Positions 30,203-38,351 of a DNA stretch of 63,461 nt are shown one piece after another. The translations under genes and the position numbers were made by a program. The stretch lies in assembly GCA_022795855.1 (NCBI GenBank), contig JAAWHL010000002.1:1-63461 (forward strand), written 5' to 3'. Numbering within the stretch: the first letter of the stretch is position 1; each line of letters starts with the position of its first letter. The notes under the pieces were generated by a model. That model worked only from the letters and a program-made list of their open reading frames with translations. It had not been told where the DNA came from and searched no databases. Origin of the DNA: Lawsonibacter sp. GTDB taxonomy: Bacteria; Bacillota; Clostridia; Oscillospirales; Oscillospiraceae.

Positions 30203-32032
30203 TTCCACCGTGACCGATTTTGCCAGATTCCGGGGCTTGTCAATGTCGCAGCCCCGCATCAGGGCCACGTAATAGGCAAACAGCTGCACGGGCACCACCT
30301 CCACCGACGGCAGGTACAGGGGGAACACATCGGGGACGGAAATGGTGCTGTCCACCCCCTGGGCCATAGCGGAGGCGCGGGCCCGGGTAGTCACCCCCAG
30401 CACGTCGGCTCCCCGGGCCTTCACCTCCCGGACATTGCTCATCAGCTTGTCAAACAGGGGGTCCCACCCTGCCAGGGCCACTACCAGGGTTCCGTCCTCA
30501 ATCAGGGAGATGGTGCCGTGCTTCAGCTCCCCGGCGGCGTAGGCCTCCGAGTGGATGTAGGAGATTTCCTTCAGCTTCAGGGACGCCTCCAGCCCCACGG
30601 CGTAGTCGATGTTCCGCCCGATGAAGAACATGGAATCGTGGTTGAAATAGATGGAGGCGTAGTACTGAATTTTTTCGGTATCCTTCAAAATCTCCTCCAC
30701 CTGGCCCGGCAGGGCCTCCAGCCCGGCCACCATGGCGCGGTACTCCTCCTGATCCACCCGGCCCAGCAGCTCGGCGCACCGGATGGCCAGCAGATAGACC
30801 GCCGCCAGCTGGGTGGAATAGGCCTTGGTGGTGGCCACGGCAATCTCCGGTCCGGCCCAGGTATACAGTACACCGTCTGACTCCCGGGCAATGGAGGAGC
30901 CCACCACGTTGACGATGGAGAAAATCCGCGCCCCCAGCCGCCGGGCCTCCCGCATGGCGGCCAGGGTGTCGATGGTCTCCCCCGACTGGCTGACCACCAG
31001 GGCCAGGGTGCGCTGCGTCACGATGGGCGTACAGTAGCGGAACTCCGAGGCCAGCGTCACCTCCACGGGAATGCGCAGCAGCTTTTCCAGAATGTACTTG
31101 GCGGCCATCCCCACATGATAGGAGGAGCCGCAGGCGATGATGTACAGCCGGTCCAGGTTCTCCAGGTCCTCCCGGGTCAGCTCCAGCTCGTCCAGCACCA
31201 CCCGTCCCTCCCGGATACGGGGGGAGACGGTGTCCCGAATGGCCTTGGGCTGCTCCATAATCTCCTTGAACATGAAGTGTTCATAGCCGCCCTTCTCCGC
31301 CGCGGAGATTTCCCAATCCACATGGACGGTCTCCTTCTCCACCGGCCGGCCGAAGGCGTTGTAAATCTGCACTCCCTCCGGGGTCAGCACCGCCGTCTCC
31401 CCGTCGTCCAGGTAGCACACGTCCCGGGTGTACCGAATCATGGCCGTCACGTCGGAGGCCAGCATCTGGAAGCCCGCCCCCCGGCCCAGAATCAGCGGCG
31501 AGTCCTTCCGCACCGCCACCAGCTTATCCGGCTCGTCGGCGCAGACAATGCCCAGGGCGTAGGCCCCCTCAATCCGGTTCAGCGCCTGGCCCACCGCCTG
31601 GAGCAAATCGCCCCGGTAGTAGTAGCCAATCAGCTGGGCGGCCACCTCGGTGTCCGTCTCGGAGGCAAAGGACACCCCCTCCTCCTCCAGGAAGGCCTTC
31701 AGCCGGGCGTAGTTCTCAATAATTCCGTTGTGGACCACCGCAATCCGCCCCGACTGGCTGACCTGGGGGTGGGAGTTGACGTCGTTGGGGGCCCCGTGGG
31801 TGGCCCAGCGGGTGTGGCCCACCCCCACGGCGCCGGGCACCAGCGCCCCGCCCTCCGTCCGGCCGGCCAGCTCCCGCAGCCGCCCCTTGGCCTTCACCAC
31901 CTGAAGCCCCTTCTCCCCGTCAAGGACGGCCAGCCCCGCCGAGTCGTACCCCCGGTACTCCAGCCGGGCCAGGCCCTCCAGCAGGATGGGCGCGGCCTGT
32001 TCTCTTCCGATATATCCTACAATTCCGCACAT
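30200..32032 (-). CDS. glmS: Glutamine-fructose-6-phosphate aminotransferase (isomerising)
   Basis: Makes glucosamine-6-phosphate for peptidoglycan. 610 residues. Starts MCGIVGYIG with the Cys2 nucleophile of the N-terminal glutaminase; YRGYDSAGLAV and GHTRWATHG follow. Two SIS domains start near residues 290 and 460, with ACGSSYHVG and SQSGETIDT in the first. It ends PRNLAKSVTVE, the invariant C-terminal tail of the family. The stop falls in repeat copy C. Only 11 nt separate its start from the acetyltransferase stop upstream, so the two are cotranscribed. A glmS ribozyme signature was not found, and there is no room for one. Confidence 0.97.
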   Translation of the reverse strand: MCGIVGYIGREQAAPILLEGLARLEYRGYDSAGLAVLDGEKGLQVVKAKGRLRELAGRTEGGALVPGAVGVGHTRWATHGAPNDVNSHPQVSQSGRIAVVHNGIIENYARLKAFLEEEGVSFASETDTEVAAQLIGYYYRGDLLQAVGQALNRIEGAYALGIVCADEPDKLVAVRKDSPLILGRGAGFQMLASDVTAMIRYTRDVCYLDDGETAVLTPEGVQIYNAFGRPVEKETVHVDWEISAAEKGGYEHFMFKEIMEQPKAIRDTVSPRIREGRVVLDELELTREDLENLDRLYIIACGSSYHVGMAAKYILEKLLRIPVEVTLASEFRYCTPIVTQRTLALVVSQSGETIDTLAAMREARRLGARIFSIVNVVGSSIARESDGVLYTWAGPEIAVATTKAYSTQLAAVYLLAIRCAELLGRVDQEEYRAMVAGLEALPGQVEEILKDTEKIQYYASIYFNHDSMFFIGRNIDYAVGLEASLKLKEISYIHSEAYAAGELKHGTISLIEDGTLVVALAGWDPLFDKLMSNVREVKARGADVLGVTTRARASAMAQGVDSTISVPDVFPLYLPSVEVVPVQLFAYYVALMRGCDIDKPRNLAKSVTVE

Positions 32033-32043
32033 ATTAAACTCCT

Positions 32044-32613
32044 TTACGGTTCCTGCCGAATGGTCCGGATGGGCCGGCAGGGGTTGCCCACCGCCAGGGT
32101 GTTGGGCGGGATATCCCGGTTGACCACGCTGCCCGCCCCGATGACGCTCCCCCGGCCGATGGTCACCCCGGGCAGAACCGTCACGTTCCCGCCAATCCAC
32201 ACGTCGTCCTCCACGGTGATGGGATAGGCGTACTCCAGCAGGGCGTTCCGGGTGGCCGCGTCCAGCGGATGCCCGGCCGTATAAAAGCCGCAGTTGGGGG
32301 CAATCATCACATTTTCCCCAATCCGCACCGGGGCGCAGTCCAGGATCACACAGTTATAGTTCAGATAAGCGTTCCGGCCCAGGGTGATGTGATAGCCGTA
32401 GTCGCACTGAAACCCCGTATTGATACAGCAGTTCTCCCCCGCCGCGCCCAGCAGCTCCTCCATCACCGCCCGGTGCTCCTCCAGGTCCGCCTCCTCCACG
32501 GAGGTGCGGTTCAGCCTGCCGCACAACACCCTGGCCCGGCGGCGCTGGGCGGTCAGCTCCGGCGTCTCGGGGAGATAGAGCTCCCCGGCTGTCATCTTTT
32601 CCTGTTCTGTCAT
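32044..32613 (-). CDS. maa: Maltose/galactoside O-acetyltransferase family protein, second paralogue
   Basis: 189 residues, same build as the gene at 8382: head MTEQEKMTAGELYLPETPEL, then hexapeptide repeats (VRIGENVMIAPNCGFYTAGHP, VEDDVWIGGNVTVLPGVTIG, RGSVIGAGSVV) and the tail AVGNPCRPIR. Transfers acetyl from acetyl-CoA to sugars; the His of TAGHP is the likely base. GGGAGG precedes the ATG at 32613. It is the first gene of a pair with glmS, which hints at amino-sugar or cell-envelope chemistry, but the substrate is unproven. Confidence 0.88.
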   Translation of the reverse strand: MTEQEKMTAGELYLPETPELTAQRRRARVLCGRLNRTSVEEADLEEHRAVMEELLGAAGENCCINTGFQCDYGYHITLGRNAYLNYNCVILDCAPVRIGENVMIAPNCGFYTAGHPLDAATRNALLEYAYPITVEDDVWIGGNVTVLPGVTIGRGSVIGAGSVVNRDIPPNTLAVGNPCRPIRTIRQEP

Positions 32614-32703
32614 GTGCTTCCTCCCTATCTCGGACGCACAAAGCGTCCGGAGCTGTTCCGGCGCCGGGAGCGCCCAGAGGCGGCCCCGGTCCGGCCACGC
32701 TCT

Positions 32704-32732
32704 ATTATAGGTTCGGCAGGTTTTCCCGTAAA
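32704..32732 (-). promoter_or_regulatory. Promoter of the maa-glmS pair
   Basis: TTTACG (32732-32727), 17-nt spacer, TATAAT (32709-32704) on the minus strand, directly before the acetyltransferase gene. Confidence 0.65.
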
Positions 32733-32791
32733 GCCTGTTTTTGCGGAAAAAATTTTTATTTTTTCGGGAAATGGAGCAAAATTTCATTTCC

Positions 32792-33334
32792 TTACTCCAG
32801 CTCACGCCACCGTATCTCTCCGTCCCACTCCCCCGTCCCGCACAGGGACAGGGCCCAGCCCGGCCCGGTACGCATATAAAAATACAGGCCGTCCAGCTCC
32901 AGCCGCCTTCCCCCCCCCTCAGGCAGCGGAACCCGCAGGCCGGATACCGGCAGGCGCAGGCCCTCCCCGCTCTGCTTGCAGCGGCTCTCCTTCAGGGACC
33001 AGAGCAGCGCAAATGCCTGGGGACTGTCCCCCCGCCGGCGCAGCCATTCCCGCTCCCCCCCGCCGCACACCCGGACAGCCAGGCTGTCCCGGACAGCGCG
33101 CTCCTGCTGAATATCCACCCCCACCGGAGCGCCGTCCAGGGCGCAGACCAGCAGCTCCCCGCTGTGGCTGAGATTGAACTGCCGCTCCGGATTTTCCGGA
33201 AAAAAAGGCTTGCCCCGCTCCCCCGTCTCCAGCTCCGGCAGGGCCTCCAGCCCCCACGTCTCCCTCGCCGCCAGGGCCAGCAGCGCCCGGGAGACGCTCC
33301 GGGCCCGGGGATGCCTCGCCCCATAGACCACCAA
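32792..33334 (-). CDS. 4'-phosphopantetheinyl transferase (Sfp type)
   Basis: Loads the phosphopantetheine arm of CoA onto carrier proteins. 180 residues, somewhat shorter than Sfp. The Mg2+/CoA motifs are VGVDIQ (near residue 72) and WSLKES (near 112), and the N-terminal segment FNLSHSGELL is typical. No polyketide or non-ribosomal peptide genes are in the window, so fatty acid acyl carrier protein is a possible client. The start is TTG at 33334 with GGAGG eight bases upstream. Downstream, the promoter of the maa-glmS pair begins 60 bp after its stop. Confidence 0.88.
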   Translation of the reverse strand: MVVYGARHPRARSVSRALLALAARETWGLEALPELETGERGKPFFPENPERQFNLSHSGELLVCALDGAPVGVDIQQERAVRDSLAVRVCGGGEREWLRRRGDSPQAFALLWSLKESRCKQSGEGLRLPVSGLRVPLPEGGGRRLELDGLYFYMRTGPGWALSLCGTGEWDGEIRWRELE

Positions 33335-33396
33335 ATGCGCCGCCTCCTTTCTTAAATGCTATTATAACAAAAAAAGAGCCGGCCGCCAGCCCCTCC

Positions 33397-33425
33397 TCAT
33401 ATTTTTCATCCTCCCGGACATAATA
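33397..33425 (+). promoter_or_regulatory. Candidate forespore (sigma-G/sigma-F) promoter of spoVAC
   Basis: TCATA (33397-33401), 17-nt spacer, CATAATA (33419-33425). The -10 fits the sigma-G type CATnnTA; the -35 is one base off GYATA. No sigma-A -35 fits as well. Confidence 0.5.
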
Positions 33426-33456
33426 CGAAAAAGTTTTGAAATTGAGGTGTACCACA

Positions 33457-33900
33457 ATGGACATGACCAATCAGGACTACGGCAAGCTGGTCAATCAGCG
33501 CTCCAAGCCCTCCCCCATGGGCAAAAATATGCTGTGCGCCTTTCTGGTGGGCGGCGCCATCTGCGCCGCCGGCCAGGGACTGCTCACCCTGTACAAAAAC
33601 TGGGGCCTGGACCAGGACGGGGCGGCGACCGCAGTGTCCGTCACGCTGATTCTGGCCGCCGCCCTGCTCACCGGCCTGGGATGGTTTGACAAGCTGGCAA
33701 AATTCGCCGGGGCGGGCACCCTGGTGCCCATCACCGGTTTTGCCAACGCCATGGTCTCCCCCGCCCTGGAATTCAAAAGCGAGGGGCTGATTACCGGCAC
33801 GGCGGTGAAGCTGTTTACCGTAGCGGGGCCCGTGCTGGTGTTCGGCATCAGCGCCAGCGTCGTCTACGGGATGATTCTGTGCCTCTTCCGCCTGGCATAA
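33457..33900 (+). CDS. spoVAC: Stage V sporulation protein AC
   Basis: Membrane channel protein needed to move dipicolinic acid in sporulation and germination; SpoVAC is reported as mechanosensitive. 147 residues. The N-terminal YGKLVNQRSKPSP extension distinguishes it from the otherwise similar SpoVAE. About four membrane segments follow (AFLVGGAICAAGQGLLTLY is the first), with GAGTLVPITGFANAM in the middle as in the family. ATG at 33457 with GAGGTG upstream. In Bacillus it is part of a longer spoVA operon; here it stands alone between a candidate forespore promoter and a terminator. Confidence 0.9.
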   Translation: MDMTNQDYGKLVNQRSKPSPMGKNMLCAFLVGGAICAAGQGLLTLYKNWGLDQDGAATAVSVTLILAAALLTGLGWFDKLAKFAGAGTLVPITGFANAMVSPALEFKSEGLITGTAVKLFTVAGPVLVFGISASVVYGMILCLFRLA

Positions 33901-33934
33901 AAATACCCGCGCCCTTGCAGGCGCGGGTATTTTT
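33899..33934. terminator. Terminator between spoVAC and the aldolase gene
   Basis: A perfect 15-bp stem AAAAATACCCGCGCC (33899-33913) with 33920-33934, six-base loop. The symmetric A and T runs make it work in both directions. Confidence 0.85.
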
Positions 33935-33956
33935 ACCGTTTCGGGAGCCTCTGCGC

Positions 33957-34883
33957 TCAGATCAGGCCGAGCTGCCTGCGCACGTAGTTCTCCAGGTGAA
34001 TCAGGCTTTCCACCTCGCCCTTGGCGTTTTTGTCCAGCTTGGCACAGTCGTTGCTGCGGGCAAAGACGCTCATGGGCACACCGGCCAGCTGGTGATGATA
34101 CTTGCCGTTGCAGGGCCAGACGCGCATCTCAATCATGGCGGCGGCGGTGAGGAAGTCGGCCACCAGACGGGCCTTCTCGGGGTCGGAGTCCTTGTGGTCG
34201 AAGCACCACTTGTACAAATCAGGGTGGAGGTTGGCCATCACGCCGTTGTAGCCGGCGGAGCCGTGGCAGTAGCTGTCGAACCAGGACTGGGCGTTGGCGT
34301 TGAAAATCTTCAGCGGAGTGCCCTCCACAGCCTTCAGCCGCTCCCGAATCAGCTCGTAGTCGCAGCAGGTGTCCTTCAGGAAGACCATGCGGCCCTTGGG
34401 GGCCACCGCCTTCAGGAAGTCCAGGGAGACCAGGCGCTTCCAGGGCATGGGGCACTCATAGATGCCGAAGTCAATCTCCGGGAACCGGTCAAAAATCTCC
34501 TGGGCGTTCTTCAGGAAGACCTCCTCGCCCTCGTGCTTCTGGTCCAGGCGGTTGGAGACCAGCACGTAAGCACCGATGCCGGGAATCTTCATCATGTTCT
34601 CGATTTCCCGGAACTGGGTGGGCTTGTCGTCGGCGGTGTGTCCGGAGGCCACTACCTGGATGCGGCCGCCCACCGCCTCGGTCACGGCCTTGGCGATGTC
34701 CAGCTTCTCCTGCTCGCTGAGGAAGGCCATTTCGCTGGACTGGCACACGGCGAAAATACCGGTGCAGCCCTTCTCGATGTACCAGTTGCACAGGCCCTCA
34801 ATGGCCTTGTAATCGGGTTTGTTGTCATCCGTCCAGGGGGTAATCATAACGGGCCAAACGCCGGGCGCAATGGAAAAAGCCAT
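33957..34883 (-). CDS. Dihydrodipicolinate synthase/N-acetylneuraminate lyase family aldolase
   Basis: 308-residue class I aldolase barrel. The Schiff-base Lys is in MVFLKDTC (near residue 170) and the helper Tyr in DFGIYECP (near 140); the pyruvate-binding GHTADD replaces the usual G-TGS-T region, so it is a divergent member. Such enzymes cleave or make 2-keto-3-deoxy acids, including sialic acids. It is the last gene of a TRAP transporter string (dctP, dctQ, dctM) under an IclR regulator, so it probably splits the acid that the transporter imports into pyruvate and an aldehyde. A plain biosynthetic DapA is unlikely in this context. Confidence 0.85.
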   Translation of the reverse strand: MAFSIAPGVWPVMITPWTDDNKPDYKAIEGLCNWYIEKGCTGIFAVCQSSEMAFLSEQEKLDIAKAVTEAVGGRIQVVASGHTADDKPTQFREIENMMKIPGIGAYVLVSNRLDQKHEGEEVFLKNAQEIFDRFPEIDFGIYECPMPWKRLVSLDFLKAVAPKGRMVFLKDTCCDYELIRERLKAVEGTPLKIFNANAQSWFDSYCHGSAGYNGVMANLHPDLYKWCFDHKDSDPEKARLVADFLTAAAMIEMRVWPCNGKYHHQLAGVPMSVFARSNDCAKLDKNAKGEVESLIHLENYVRRQLGLI

Positions 34884-34920
34884 ACTATTCTCTCCTTCAA
34901 AGTTTTTTGGGGGAACCCAA

Positions 34921-36258
34921 TTACATCATACCGAACATCTGGGGCAGGAACAGCACCGACTGGGGGATAAAGGTGATAATCAGCAGCACCAGAAGCATGA
35001 CCACAATCGGCGCCCAGATTTCCCTGATAACGTCCTTCAGCGGGGTGCCGGAGATGCCGGAGGTGATGAACAGGCACATGCCGAAGGGCGGGGTGGACAG
35101 GCCCAGCATCATATTGAAGACGATAATCAGGCCGAAGTGAATGATGTTCACCCCGAAGGACTGGGCCACGGGCCACAGGATGGGAATCATAACCAGCTGG
35201 ATGACAGAGGTATCCACGAACATGCCCAGCACCAGGATGATTACGTTGACCATCAGCAGGAACACAACCTTGCTGTCGGTGAAGCCCCGGATCCAGTCGC
35301 CCAGGCGCACGCCAATCTGCTCCTTGGCGAAGATGAAGGAGATGGCGGAGGCCGCGCCAATCATGATGGACACGTTGCCGGTGCCCTTCACGGTGTCCAT
35401 CAGCACCTGCTTCAGGCCCTTCCAGTCCAGGATGCGGTAGACCAGGATGGCTACAATCAGGGAGTAGAATCCGGCAATGGCGCCCGCCTCGGTGGGGGTC
35501 ATGACGCCGGTATAGATGCCCACCAGCAGGATGACGGGGGTGAGCAGGGCCCAGATGGCCTTGAACACATAGCGCAGATAGGCGCCCAGCGCGGGAGGCA
35601 TGGACTTGGGGTAGTGGCGCCTGCTGGAGATGATGGCGATGTAAATGCACAGGCCGACGGCCAGAATCACGCCGGGCATCATGCCTGCCATAAACAGGGC
35701 GCCCACGGACGCGCCGGTGAGCATGGAGTAAATGACGGCGGGGATGGAGGGCGGGAAGATGGGGCCGATGGTGGCGGAGGCGGCGGTAATGGCGCAGGAA
35801 AAGCCGTCGTCATAGCCCTCGGCCCGCATGGCGTCAATCTCCATCTTGCCCAGGCCGGAGGCGTCGGCCACGGCGGACCCGGTCATGCCGGAGAAGACCA
35901 GGGAGGCCAGCACGTTCACGTGGGCCAGGCCGCCGGGGAAGCGGCCCACCAGGCCCTTGCACACGCCGAATACGTACTCGGTGATTTTGCCGGCGTTCAT
36001 CACATTGGCGGCAAATATGAACAGGGGGACGGCGATGATGGTCTGGTTGGTAAAGATGGCCTCAATGCTCTTCTGGGCCACCAGATGGAGCTGGCCCTCC
36101 GAGCCGGTGACCATGCCGAAAAAGCTGTTGCCCTTCACCAGCCCGTCCATCAGGAAGTACATGGTGCAGGCGGCAATCATGCCGGTGGGGATGGGCATCC
36201 GCAGCACAAACATCAAAATGAAGCAGATCAGGAACACAATCAGAGGCAGGTTGCTCAT
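34921..36258 (-). CDS. TRAP transporter large permease subunit (DctM)
   Basis: 445 residues, about 12 membrane helices; forms the sodium-coupled translocation unit with DctQ. Family motifs include VNVLASLVFSGMTGSAVADA and IGPIFPPSIPAVIYS. Its ATG shares the sequence TAAATGAG with the DctQ stop, so the two are coupled. It belongs to the first TRAP locus (34-38 kb), and the aldolase gene follows 37 nt after it. Confidence 0.93.
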   Translation of the reverse strand: MSNLPLIVFLICFILMFVLRMPIPTGMIAACTMYFLMDGLVKGNSFFGMVTGSEGQLHLVAQKSIEAIFTNQTIIAVPLFIFAANVMNAGKITEYVFGVCKGLVGRFPGGLAHVNVLASLVFSGMTGSAVADASGLGKMEIDAMRAEGYDDGFSCAITAASATIGPIFPPSIPAVIYSMLTGASVGALFMAGMMPGVILAVGLCIYIAIISSRRHYPKSMPPALGAYLRYVFKAIWALLTPVILLVGIYTGVMTPTEAGAIAGFYSLIVAILVYRILDWKGLKQVLMDTVKGTGNVSIMIGAASAISFIFAKEQIGVRLGDWIRGFTDSKVVFLLMVNVIILVLGMFVDTSVIQLVMIPILWPVAQSFGVNIIHFGLIIVFNMMLGLSTPPFGMCLFITSGISGTPLKDVIREIWAPIVVMLLVLLIITFIPQSVLFLPQMFGMM

Positions 36259-36864
36259 TTATTTGTCCCCCTTTCCGCCGTAGTCAATATGATTCAAATC
36301 CAGCTGCTCCTGGGCCAGAGACTCCTCAATGGCAATCTCGGCCTCGGACTTGGACTCGGCCAGCATTTTGTCAATATATTTCTGGTCGCCCTTCAGCACC
36401 ATAATCTCCTCGTAGATATCCATAATGGCATACACGGCGATAATGGCCAGGAAGAGGACATAGGGGGCAAACACATAGGCCTTCTGCCACTTGAGCACGC
36501 TGGTCAGCTGGGCGCGCTCCAGCTGGCCGATGATGTACTTGGCGGAGGGCATCAGGGTAATCAGGCAGGCGAAGGTAATCAGAATATTGCCCAGCATGGC
36601 GGTAATGGCCTTGCCCTTCACCTTCAGGCTGTCATACACCAGAGTGAAGGTGACGTGGCCCTTGACCCGCTGAGCATAGCAGGCGCCCAGCAGCACCAGC
36701 CACAGGAAGCAGGACTGCTCCACCTCGGCAGTCCAGGCCTGGGGATTTTTCATGACATAGCGCATAAATACCTGGAAAACGAAAATAACAAACAGCACGA
36801 CAAAGGCTATCATCGGAATATACATTTCCACGCATTCGCGGATGAATGCACCGACTTTCTTCAT
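36259..36864 (-). CDS. TRAP transporter small permease subunit (DctQ) with long cytoplasmic tail
   Basis: 201 residues. Four membrane helices cover about residues 10-155, with the signature AWTAEVEQSCFLWLVLLGA. The remaining 45 residues are hydrophilic and acidic (SKSEAEIAIEESLAQEQLDL), a longer tail than the usual 160-170-residue DctQ. ATG at 36864 follows AAGGAGCGGAAAGC. An in-frame ATG at 36882 is possible but has no clear site. A hairpin and a repeat copy lie between it and the upstream dctP. Confidence 0.9.
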   Translation of the reverse strand: MKKVGAFIRECVEMYIPMIAFVVLFVIFVFQVFMRYVMKNPQAWTAEVEQSCFLWLVLLGACYAQRVKGHVTFTLVYDSLKVKGKAITAMLGNILITFACLITLMPSAKYIIGQLERAQLTSVLKWQKAYVFAPYVLFLAIIAVYAIMDIYEEIMVLKGDQKYIDKMLAESKSEAEIAIEESLAQEQLDLNHIDYGGKGDK

Positions 36865-36908
36865 GCTTTCCGCTCCTTTCACACAAGCTGTCCCCCCCCC
36901 TTCTCTGC

Positions 36909-36951
36909 AAAAAAGGGGATGAAACAGGGGGCCGGGACCTTCCCGGCCCCC
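36909..36951 (-). terminator. Partial terminator between dctP and dctQ of TRAP locus 1
   Basis: GGGGGCCGGGA (36927-36937) with TCCCGGCCCCC (36941-36951); on the minus strand six U follow after about 12 nt. Such a site would let more dctP than permease mRNA be made, as is usual for binding-protein genes. Confidence 0.55.
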
Positions 36952-36989
36952 CGCAGGGTTCCTCGTTTCTCTGAAAAAGCGCCGAATTT

Positions 36990-37180
36990 AAGATCCTGTA
37001 TTCACAACCTCAAACGCACGCCTGGGCGGGCCTTTTCCCGCCGTACTGTGTTCCATTTTCTTGGAATATCCCATGGTCCTTAGCGGTTCCACCGCTTAGA
37101 CCCATGGCCCCCCCCTTGCGGGGACACGCGGAAAAATTCCTCACCCAGGCGTCATTTTCGGTTATGAATACAGGTTCTAA
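36990..37180. repeat. Interspersed hairpin repeat, copy H (type 2, with insertion)
   Basis: Begins AGATCCTGTATTCACAACC and ends GGTTATGAATACAGGTTCT, an inverted terminal pair. GGGCGGGCCTTTTCCCGCC and CATTTTCTTGG are shared with copy G. In the centre an extra hairpin (CCATGG at 37071 and 37102, around TTAGCGG/CCGCTTAG) resembles the insertion in copy B. It ends 7 bp past the dctP stop and fills most of the 323-bp dctP-dctQ gap. Confidence 0.75.
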
Positions 37181-37187
37181 GTAAAAA

Positions 37188-38282
37188 TCAGGCCATATCC
37201 TGAATCTGCTTCAGCAGGTCCTTGTCCCAGCTGTCGGAGATGGGGTCGCTCAGATAGGTGTTCAGAACATGGTCGGCGAAGGCGGCCACGTCGGCCTCGT
37301 AAATCTTCAGGCCCTGCTCCTTCAGGAAGTCCTGAACCTCGGACTCGGTCTTCAGGTTCTGCTCGTCACAGGCCTTGCGTCCGGCCTCAACAGCCTCCAG
37401 GACCCAGTTCTTCTGGGTGTCGGTCAGCTTGTTCCAGGTATTCACGTTGATGGTGGGCCACACGGAGTCAACCAGGTGGTTGGTCAGGGAGATGGACTTC
37501 TGAACCTCGTAGAACTTGGCGGACTGCACGGTGGGCAGGGGGTTGTCCTGGCCGTCCACAGCGCCGGTCTGGAGAGACAGGTACAGGTCGTTGAAGGCGA
37601 TGGCGGTGGGGTTGGCGCCCATGGCCTTGCCCAGGAACACCCAGGCGTCGGAGTTGGGCATACGCAGGTTGACGCCGTTCAGGTCAGCGGGGACCTTAAT
37701 CTCCTTGTCGGCGGACAGGGAGACCTGACGGGTGCCCAGGTAGTAGCAGCCCAGAGGCAGGATGCCCTGCTCCTCGGCCACGCGCTGGAAGACCTGCTTG
37801 CCGATGTCGCCGTTCATGACCGTGGTCATGTGGTCATAGCTCTGGAAGACATAGCCGGCGGTGAACATGGAAATCCAGGGGGAGCCGTCGGTCAGCCAGG
37901 AGGCGGAGGAGTAAATCATGTCCACGTCGCCGTTCTTGATGGCGTCGGTCTCGGTGTCCTGGCCGTACAGGGTGCCGGAGTCATAGCACTCCACGGTCAT
38001 GTTGCCCCCGGAGATGGACTCCAGGGTCTCCTTGAAGACCTTCTGGGCCGCGCCGTGGGCGTCGGTGGGGACGGCGGCGATGGAGAACACCAGGTTGACG
38101 GGGTCGCCCACGTCGCTGCCGTTGGCAGGGGCGGAGGCGGCGGGGGCGGTGCTGGGGGTGGAGGCGGCAGGGGTGGAGCCGGCGGGGGTGCTGGAGCTGG
38201 GCTTGCTGCCGCAGCCGGCCAGCAGACCCGCCAGCATGGCGCCGCCCAGGGTCAGGGTGAGTGCACGTTTCCAATTGTTCAT
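37188..38282 (-). CDS. TRAP transporter solute-binding lipoprotein (DctP)
   Basis: 364 residues. A signal peptide with lipobox LLAGCGS makes it a membrane-anchored lipoprotein, followed by a low-complexity Ser/Thr/Ala/Pro linker (about residues 25-55). The DctP fold has NLRMPNSDAW with the substrate-clamping Arg and LQTGAVDGQDNPL, both typical for carboxylate-binding members. It is the first transporter gene after iclR. GGAGG precedes the ATG at 38282. The substrate is presumably a sugar acid given the aldolase and YhcH neighbours (inference). Confidence 0.92.
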   Translation of the reverse strand: MNNWKRALTLTLGGAMLAGLLAGCGSKPSSSTPAGSTPAASTPSTAPAASAPANGSDVGDPVNLVFSIAAVPTDAHGAAQKVFKETLESISGGNMTVECYDSGTLYGQDTETDAIKNGDVDMIYSSASWLTDGSPWISMFTAGYVFQSYDHMTTVMNGDIGKQVFQRVAEEQGILPLGCYYLGTRQVSLSADKEIKVPADLNGVNLRMPNSDAWVFLGKAMGANPTAIAFNDLYLSLQTGAVDGQDNPLPTVQSAKFYEVQKSISLTNHLVDSVWPTINVNTWNKLTDTQKNWVLEAVEAGRKACDEQNLKTESEVQDFLKEQGLKIYEADVAAFADHVLNTYLSDPISDSWDKDLLKQIQDMA

Positions 38283-38351
38283 TTCTGTGATCCTCCTATC
38301 AAAATTGGTTGCTGATTATTTCCACGGCCCGGGGGCCGTCAGAAATCCTTA

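Noticed and set aside
30200-32032. glmS ribozyme in the glmS leader
   Set aside because: Only 11 nt separate glmS from the upstream gene, and no ribozyme core was recognised.
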